DNA of 64,000 nucleotides from Larus michahellis (taxonomy: Eukaryota; Chordata; Aves; Charadriiformes; Laridae). The DNA is taken from NCBI RefSeq assembly GCF_964199755.1, contig NC_133901.1:27492397-27556396 (forward strand). Reading direction: 5' to 3'. Below, in pieces: positions 22,602 to 29,806 of this stretch. The notes beneath the pieces are model-generated. The model ran no database searches, was not told where the DNA came from, and saw only the letters and a program-made list of their open reading frames with translations. The translations under genes were made by a program, and so were the position numbers. Each line of letters opens with the position of its first letter. Positions within the stretch are counted from its first letter, which is position 1.

Positions 22602-23517
22602 GTAAGTGTCAGCCACATCGCTCGGGTGGTTTGGAGGGAGAGCTAGGGACGGGTGGGAGCTGCTGTTGGCTCTGTGTGGCAAGAAGTGAGATGGTGGAAA
22701 GGAAAAGCCAAGCCCACCGCTGCTCTTGAGCACTGATGAAAGTCCAGGATACCCCCACTTGTGCAGGGTGTCCGCAGATGGGCATCACTGCGGGGCACAC
22801 AGCGTCCCCCATCACTCAGCAGCACAGGCGTGTGTCCCAAGTAGGGAGGGACTGGTGGAGGTCTGGAGGCCATGACTTTGCTCAAGTGGTCAAAAAGTGC
22901 CTCCCATGGGCTGGGAAGAGGCATTTGGTCAAGCCGAATATCCCTCGGGCAGGTTGGACGCTGCTCTGGTTGCTTGCAGAGAAAGAAGTACTTGATGTGC
23001 AATTAGAAATACAAGCAGTGGAGCCCGCTGCTTTTGTCACTGAGCGCAGAGCAGCCCTGCAGCGTTGTCCCCATCACCCTGTGTGTGCAGCATATCCCTG
23101 TGCTTCACACATCCCCCTGCCCCAGCAGCCAAGTCCCTGCCTGTGGAGACATCTCCTGAGATCCCTGAGAGACCCCACAGCTCCCACGTCGCCTGCTGCT
23201 CTGCAGGCCGTGGGGACTGTCGGCGAGGGTGCCACCACCCCGGTTGTCATGGGGCGGGCTGGAGCAGGGCTGGGGTGTGGGGGAACAGCCCCGACCCACC
23301 ACAGAGGGCAGGCGGGGGGAGATCTGGGAGGGAAGCATTCCCGGTTCCCGCAGGGGTGGTGCTGCGGTGGTGTGGGGGGCCGGGGCTGAAGGGATGCCCC
23401 ATGGCCAGGGCAGCTGCCTGCACTGGCAGTGCCCCAGGGCTTGTTGCCCTGCATTTCTGGCTGCAAAGGCTGCTTCCCCAGCAGCACCCGCCTGTGGGTG
23501 CCAATTTGTGCCCTGCT
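22602..23517 (+). other. CPN2 5' flank or intron 1
   Basis: No independent gene was found. The CPN2 frame stays open upstream to 23065, but that part is compositionally ordinary, has no domain, and precedes the signal peptide, so it is not taken as coding. Confidence 0.3.
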
Positions 23518-25197
23518 ATGGCAGGGGATGAAGCTCGACTCCTTCTCCAGTGCAGGCTGGTGGTCTACACGCTGCTGGGTCTGGTGTCCCTGCTGGTGCG
23601 GGGGCTGTCCCTGCCCTGCCCCACCACCTGCCAGTGCTACGACACCTCCAAAGTCTTCTGCTCGGAGGAGAGGATGCAGGAGATCCCGGCAGGTCTGCCA
23701 GGGAACGCCACCCAGCTCTTCTTTGTGGAGACGGCCCTGAGCAGCGTCCGCAGTGGGGCCCTGGGCTCCAGCACCACCCTCACCAAGCTGGTCTTCCTCA
23801 ACAACAATATCCAGGAGCTGGAGGCCGGCGCCTTCCGGGGGCTGCCCAGCCTCACTGAGCTGGAGGTGTCGGGCAACCCCTTGCCGGCGGTCAGCCCGGG
23901 GATGCTGATGGGGCTGCACAGCCTCAGCAAGCTCTCCCTGGGTGCCAACACCTTCCGCTCCCTGCAGCCGGGGCTCTTCACCGCCGCCTGCCACCTGCAG
24001 GACCTGCGCTTGCCGGGGAACAAGATCGAGGCGCTGCCCCTCGGCATCTTCCGCCCCCTTCGACACCTCCAAACCCTGGACCTCTCACAGAATGTCCTGG
24101 CCGAGCTGCCGGCGGGGCTGCTGGCCCCCCTCGCCACCCTCCGCCTCCTCAAGCTCAGCGACAACCTGCTGGCGCGGGTGCCCGCCGGTGCTTTCAGGGC
24201 GCTGGGCCAGCTGGCCGAGCTCCACCTGGATGGTAACCGGCTGGAGGAGTTGCCGGATGGCCTCTTCGCCGGGCTGGGGGGGCTGCAGCGGCTGCAGCTG
24301 CAGCACAACGCCCTAGGCAGCCTGGCCCCCGACATCTTTGCCGATCTCCCCAACCTCACTGTCATCAGCCTGGAGGGCAACCACCTGGCCACCCTGCCCG
24401 CTGCCCTCTTTGCCGGCACCCCTCGCCTCCTCCACCTCTCGCTGGCCCGCAACCGGCTGGAGACGCTGCCCCAGGAGATCTTCGCCAACCTCTCGGCGCT
24501 GCAGACCCTGGTGCTCTCGCACAACGCCATGGTCCACCTCCCCGCCGGGGTTTTCCAGGGGCTGGTGGAGCTGGCGACGCTGCAGCTGAGCCACAACAAC
24601 CTGTCCAGCCTGCCGGACGGGCTGCTGGCCGGGCTGCCCCTCCTTACAGCCCTGGCCCTGGACCACAACCGCCTGGCCCGCGTGCCCCCGGGGATTTTGG
24701 ATGCCAATGGGCAGCTGGTACGCCTGGGGCTGGCCAACAACCCCTGGGCCTGCGACTGCCACCTCGCCTACCTCCTGGGCTGGCTCCAGAGCTTCGCCGA
24801 GCCCCTCATCCATGCACAAGCCTTCTGTGCCGGCCCGGCTGCCCTCCAGGGACGGTCCCTGCTGGAGGTCCCACAGGGGCAGCTGGAGTGCCCAGCAGTG
24901 CCTGGTGTCCTCCCGGAGGAGGGCTGGGATGGGGAGCCAGGGGAGGATGCTCCAGGACAGTGCACCTACAGCAACCCCGAGGGCACTGTAAGCGTGGCCT
25001 GCGATGCCACGAGTTGCCAGCAGCTCAGCCTTCGCCTCCCTCCTCCTCCTCCTCCCAGGCAGGCAGCGGGCCCGGGGCTAGCGTACCAGGGTGCCTGGGT
25101 GCTGCACTCCCGCTGCGGCACGCTGCAGGTCAGCGTCCTCATCACGGCGCAGAGCGGGGATGAGGCCACCTCACCAGGGCTCCCCGCTGCACCCTAG
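23518..25197 (+). CDS. CPN2: carboxypeptidase N subunit 2 (regulatory subunit)
   Basis: A 559-residue secreted LRR protein. In mammals CPN2 (545 residues) carries and stabilises the catalytic subunit CPN1; the plasma enzyme removes C-terminal Lys or Arg from kinins and anaphylatoxins. Visible are a hydrophobic signal region (about 14-31), an N-cap with Cys 34, 38, 40 and 48, the FFVETALSS segment that matches human IFVETSFTT, about 13 LRRs to residue 407, a C-cap NPWACDC with Cys 412, 414, 437 and 458, and the CPN2-specific tail with CTYSNPEGT and two further cysteines. No membrane anchor follows. The n-region of the signal is long for a signal peptide, so the true start may lie in an upstream exon. 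A polyproline run (about 508-513) is not in human. Strongly GC-rich codon use. Confidence 0.93.
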   Translation: MAGDEARLLLQCRLVVYTLLGLVSLLVRGLSLPCPTTCQCYDTSKVFCSEERMQEIPAGLPGNATQLFFVETALSSVRSGALGSSTTLTKLVFLNNNIQELEAGAFRGLPSLTELEVSGNPLPAVSPGMLMGLHSLSKLSLGANTFRSLQPGLFTAACHLQDLRLPGNKIEALPLGIFRPLRHLQTLDLSQNVLAELPAGLLAPLATLRLLKLSDNLLARVPAGAFRALGQLAELHLDGNRLEELPDGLFAGLGGLQRLQLQHNALGSLAPDIFADLPNLTVISLEGNHLATLPAALFAGTPRLLHLSLARNRLETLPQEIFANLSALQTLVLSHNAMVHLPAGVFQGLVELATLQLSHNNLSSLPDGLLAGLPLLTALALDHNRLARVPPGILDANGQLVRLGLANNPWACDCHLAYLLGWLQSFAEPLIHAQAFCAGPAALQGRSLLEVPQGQLECPAVPGVLPEEGWDGEPGEDAPGQCTYSNPEGTVSVACDATSCQQLSLRLPPPPPPRQAAGPGLAYQGAWVLHSRCGTLQVSVLITAQSGDEATSPGLPAAP

Positions 25198-25383
25198 GGC
25201 TTGGGCGGGTACCCGCTCCGGCTCTGCTGTTGCTTTGGCCACCTCCAAATCAGCCTGGGAAAAGCACCTCGTCTTGTTCTGCTACCCCTGCCATGGTTAC
25301 CAGCTGTCACCAAGCTGTCTGCAAGAACTGGCCTGGTGGTATTTATTCCTGCAGCCATGCATTTCTTGTATATTTCAAATATC

Positions 25384-25389
25384 ATTAAA
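25384..25389 (+). promoter_or_regulatory. polyadenylation signal ATTAAA of CPN2
   Basis: ATTAAA lies in a short AT-rich patch 187 bases after the CPN2 stop and is followed by TTTTTTGTG, a typical downstream element. The CPN2 3' UTR would be about 200 bases. Confidence 0.55.
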
Positions 25390-25409
25390 ATGTATATATT
25401 ATTTTTTGT

Positions 25410-25942
25410 GCAACCAGTTCCTATGGTGGAGAGAGGAAACACCCCTGTCTCTGCCTACGTATTTGGGGGAAGCGAAGGTCGCTGAGGTCCAACCGGGACC
25501 AGGCTGGGGCTGTGCGTGGTGTCCCATGGGTGCAGGTGCCTGGCGGTGAGTAAGTGCTGCTCTCTGGTATGGTCGTCTCTACCTGCTGCACCTCTCCAGC
25601 TTCAGCTCTTTCTCCCTCGGCAGTGCAGAGATCTGGCAGCCTGCAGCCTGGCACCAGCCCCCAGGGCAGGGCTGTGGTGTGTGGGGTGTCTGAGGTAGAC
25701 ATGGGTGAGTGCTGCCGATGGCCCAACGAGGGGACGGGCTGCCTGGCTGCAGGGTGGGCATTGGCAAGTCCCCCCCCCGCCCCCGGCAGGGCTTGGCCTG
25801 CAGACCCCCTTTGGAACCCCCAAGTACCACAGAGATGGGGCACAAAGTCCCAGCAGGGCTGCCAGCCCAGGGGACAGCAAGTACGGTGGGTGGTCCGTAC
25901 CCAGGGGACAGCAGGGTACGGTGGGTGCTCCCCAAAGAGCGC
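25410..25942. other. intergenic interval after CPN2
   Basis: GC-rich unique sequence. Around 25868-25935 a 30-odd base unit containing GGGGACAGCA and TACGGTGGGTG occurs twice in tandem. Open frames here run into the CR1 reading frame and are not genes. Confidence 0.4.
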
Positions 25943-26108
25943 AAGTGTGGGGATATGCAGGTGTGGGTGTGAGTGTGCGGGTGCATGCATGTGTGAGTGT
26001 GTGGATGTGCACGTGTGTGAGTGCATGTGTGCCTGCATGTGCATGTGGGGTATGCACGTGTGAGTGCATGGATGGGTGCATGCATGGGTGTGAGCGCGTG
26101 GGTGCGTT
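25943..26108 (+). repeat. GT/GC-rich alternating simple repeat, left part
   Basis: About 165 bases are built from GTGTG, GTGCATG and GTGAGTG units, largely alternating purine-pyrimidine. The tract resumes at 26734 after the CR1 copy, so the LINE appears to have inserted into it. Confidence 0.8.
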
Positions 26109-26733
26109 GAGCCAGCAATATGCCCTTGTGGCCAGGAAGGCCAATGGCATCCTGGGGTGCATCAAGAAGAGTGTGGCCAGCAGGTCGAGGGAGGTCATCC
26201 TCCCCCTCTACTCTGCCTTGGTGAGGCCGCACCTGGAGTACTGTGTCCAGTTCTGGGCTCCCCGGCTCAAGAGGGACAGGGAACTGCTGGAGAGGGTGCA
26301 GCAAAGGGCTACCAAGATGATTAGGGCACTGAACACCTCTCTTATGAAGAAAGGCTGAGGGATTTGGGTCTCTTCAGTCTGGAAAAAAGACAGCTGAGGG
26401 GGGACCTTATCAACACTTATGAATACTTAAGGGTGGGTGTCAGGAGGATGGGGCCAGGCTCTTTTCAGTGGTGCCCAGCGACAGGACAAGAGGTAATGGG
26501 CACAAACTTGAGCACAGGAAGTACCACCTAAACATGAGAAGGAACTTTGAGGGTGGCAGAGCGCTGGAACAGGCTGCCCAGAGAGGTGGTGGAGTCTCCA
26601 TCTCTGGAGACATTCAAAACCCGCCTGGACGCGTCCCTGTGTGACCTGCTCTGGGTGACCCAGCTCTGGCAGGGGGGTTGGAGCAGATGATCTCCAGAGG
26701 TCCCTTCCAACCCTGTGGTTCTATGATTCTATG
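26109..26733 (+). mobile_element. CR1 LINE, 3' 625 bases with end of ORF2
   Basis: A 5'-truncated CR1 copy. The left part encodes the C-terminal piece of the CR1 reverse-transcriptase ORF, including the hallmark [13 protein letters not shown], and ends with the natural stop at 26356-26358. It is followed by the CR1 3' UTR and the terminal TTCTATGATTCTATG. It is the longest CR1 fragment in the window, and its ORF2 remnant is still open over about 80 codons, which suggests a moderately young insertion. Confidence 0.95.
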
Positions 26734-26795
26734 CGCGTGTGCGTTCATGGGTGCACGCACACGTGTGCGGGGGTGCGGACACGCGTGTCGCTGTG
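26734..26795 (+). repeat. GT/GC-rich alternating simple repeat, right part
   Basis: GCGTGTGCG, CACACGTGTGCG and similar units continue the tract interrupted by the CR1 insertion. Confidence 0.7.
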
Positions 26796-28229
26796 CTGCT
26801 GGCAGACCCCGCGGGCTGCGGCGCTGCGGCGCGGAGCTGCGGCACCACCTTGCGGCCGCTGAGCCAGGGGCTCCCCCGGACCAGGAGGAGCCGGCAGAGC
26901 CCTGCCTGCCCGCGGCCACCACCGAGCCAGCCTTCCCGGCCTTGCCTGCAGCTTTCGCCGCCGGGCTGCGGGCTCTGCCAGCCCCTTGCCGGCTGCTGCC
27001 CAGCCGGAGGCCGAGAGCAAAGTGGAGGCTCTGTGTCGTGTTAGCCCGACCTGTGCTAGCCGTGCCCTGGACTGCCCGCCCCATGCTCCCGGGGGGGCAG
27101 GTGGGCCATGCTGCACCCCCAGACACCGTCCTGCACCGCCAACCTGCTGCCTGCCCCGCACAGGGGACTGCCACCCTGCTGTGGCCACCTCCCAGGTGAC
27201 TCTGTTTGGCCAGCTCCAAGCCCGCAGCAGGGATGCTGGGGCTGGCTGCGGCTCCATAAACCCTCGCACGGCTGCCACACCGCAGGTTCCATGGCCTAGG
27301 GAGGCTGGTGTCACTCCTGCTGCAAGCTCCATCCCCTTGGGCCCTCTGGCTCCTGCCACCCTGCAGCTTCTGGAGCAGCCTGGCACTGAGTGGGGACCTG
27401 GATGCGTATGGGATTGACATTGGAAAGGGGTAAGGCTGTTGAAAGTGTGCAATAGTTTGGAGTGTTTTTTAATTGGTCAGGAGAGCCCAGGAGCACAAGC
27501 TGAACCTTAACAAGAGCAGGTGCAAAAATTAAGGAGAAAAGCAGTGGGAAGTGATGGATGCCTTGGCATTTTAAGGCTTTGAATCAAATAAGGTGTTTCT
27601 TCCCACAAGACACCCTGTACCATTCAGGAGCCCTGGGTGTCACTGCAGGGGGGTTGTTGGCTTGCATGAGGGTGACACAACACAGCCCCATCCCTACGGT
27701 CGGTGAGGTGTGGAGCTGTGGGGCTGAGCCCAGAAGCTGGGTGTCAGAGTATCTGTCTGGCCGCAGGTGTCATCCGTTATAAGCTTAAACAAATGGCCTC
27801 AGAGCAGCACCTTTAGCTACATAGCCAGTTCTTGAGGAAGGAAACAGATGGATATTTTTAACAGGAAAAGCTTTAAATAGGAAAAATCCTTTCTGTTATG
27901 TTGGCGGGGGTGGTGCCTGTGAAGTTGGTGGGTTACGCTGGTGGAGATATGGCACTGCAGAGTCCATCAGCTACGAAACAGGCTGGCCTGGAGATCTTCA
28001 GGTTTCCCTGGATGTGACTAGTTGGGTGGTGCCAGCAGATAACGCCTATGGAGTACGTGCATGTGTCCTCCCTGAGGGGTTTCGGCAACAGCCCCCCCAT
28101 GCCGGGGCACAGCTCCTCTGCCTGCTCCCCGGCTGTCCCTTATCTCCCTGCACAGACCTGCGCCCTGACTCCCGTGAAACCAAGCCCTGCGCCTGGGCCG
28201 TGGATAAAGAGCTGGCCAGGTGATGGGAC
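26796..28229. other. intergenic interval before the mucin-LRR gene
   Basis: CpG-containing, GC-rich sequence to about 27.4 kb, then more mixed composition. No known repeat or coding domain. A GATA motif on the minus strand (TTATCT at 28140-28145) lies near the candidate first exon of the next gene. Confidence 0.4.
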
Positions 28230-28305
28230 CTCTGTCTGGTGGCCTCGCTCCTTGTCTGGTGTGGCTCGCTCCGGCAGCTGGACTCGTTCACAAGTGCTCG
28301 GCCAA
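28230..28305 (+). other. candidate non-coding exon 1 of the mucin-LRR gene
   Basis: A consensus splice donor (GCCAA then GTAAGTG at 28306) closes a stretch that begins about 25 bases after a weak TATA-like GGATAAAG (28201-28208), itself 60 bases downstream of a GATA motif. A strong acceptor (TTTTTTTCAG ending at 29802) precedes the coding exon. GATA control would suit a thrombocyte gene, but the whole assignment is motif-based inference. Confidence 0.3.
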
Positions 28306-29802
28306 GTAAGTGATGCAAAATGCTTTTCTTGCTCTTTAAAATGTGCCGGGAGGGATGGCTCTGGGGAGCTGCTGATCGTTGCAAGGAGCACGGAAGGCTG
28401 CAGTGCCGTGATCTGGGGCTGTGCCTCCCTGTCCCTGCGCTCCTGGCGGGTGGGACGAGCAGGGGACCACGCCGAGGTCCACCGCAGTCAAATGGGGTGA
28501 GGGAGCATTTTAAAGAAGCTTTGTAGTTCAAAACTGTTTATTTTCATCCCTGTGCACTCAGTCCAGCTGTTCCCACCTCTGCGTTTAACCCATTGTGCTG
28601 CCCCTGCAGCTGATGTGCAGCAGGCACTTCTGCACCCTCAGCCCTGCTCCTGCACCCGAGTCTCCCTGAGCAGAGGATGGGCAGGGATCAGCAGCAACTT
28701 CTACCCTGGGGAACCCAGCTGGCCTCGTCTCCCATCAGTTTCTCTTCAAGCCCAGTAGCTTTCAGCCTCCTATATTTGCTGACCTCTCAACATTTTTCGG
28801 AAAATAACTTTTCATAGCAAACTTACCCTCCCACATAAGTTTTTTTAATGTGCTCAGTTTTGACGGACACCCAAGAAGCAACCCACAGCCCTCCTTTCGT
28901 CGGCTCCCACCCAGGGCTGTAAACCACAAGCTGGAAACGACTGTCCTGCTGCGATGCTCACAGCCATTAAAGCCCAGCTGATGTGTTAGCTGGGTGTTTC
29001 CAAATGGCTCAATGGAAGCGGTGGGCTTTACGTGGCTGCTGGTGGGTGTGTGTCAGTGACTTCACCCCCTAACTGCAGGTCACAGCCCTAAATGTCAGAT
29101 ATTAAACAGTTAATCTCTTAATGAGCCTCACCCTAAAGCTTGGCTGCTGCTCATAAATCAAGCATTTCTATCTGGAAAAGCTGCATAACCAAGGCCAAAA
29201 TATGATGTGATCAGGAAGAATCCCAAAAAGGAGATGCTTAGAAGCAATGTTTTAAATAACCCCCCTGAACTGAGAGAAGCAGCAATGAAATAACAAGTCC
29301 ATCCAGCACAGTGTGGAAATTCTGAATAAACAAGGTCACCTGGTCTTGGCTGGCTCCCGGGACCCTTGCTGGTCCCTCATTAGCAAGCGCAGGGCTGATT
29401 GCTTCTGTTGTTGCATGAATGGGCTGTTGCCCTGCTGAGTAACTGGACCTACTGGGGCAGCGCTAATGGGCAGCAGCACTTTGCCTCCTTCACCCAGACG
29501 GATGCCAAGCCTGCAGCCAGAGAACAGACCGTCCAGCCCTTGTCCCTCCTGGAGCATCTCCCACTGCAAAGCCATGAGCTGGGTCGCTCTCCCTTCCTCT
29601 CCATCCCTTGGTACCAATGGCAGTGAACTCTTGTACCTGCAGCGTACGTTGGCTTGTACGGCCTCTCTCTTTCTCATAAACTGAGTTACGGTATGTGAAA
29701 GAAGAGCCCTGAGAGCTGAATGAAGCGTGGTACCACAGTTCAGGAGCTGTGGAAGGAGATTTTTCTGTTCTTCATAACTGGTTTTTGAAACCTTTTTTTC
29801 AG
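28306..29802 (+). other. candidate intron 1 of the mucin-LRR gene
   Basis: Sequence between donor 28306 and acceptor 29802. It has several AT-richer patches (28.75-29.33 kb). No coding exon or repeat was recognised. Confidence 0.3.
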
Positions 29803-29806
29803 GACA

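Noticed and set aside
23065-23517. 151-codon upstream extension of CPN2
   Set aside because: It has no similarity to CPN2, and it would bury the signal peptide inside the protein.
23074-24740. Long minus-strand frames opposite CPN2 (332 and 367 codons)
   Set aside because: They are shadows of the GC-rich CPN2 LRR coding sequence, with no signal peptide or domain.
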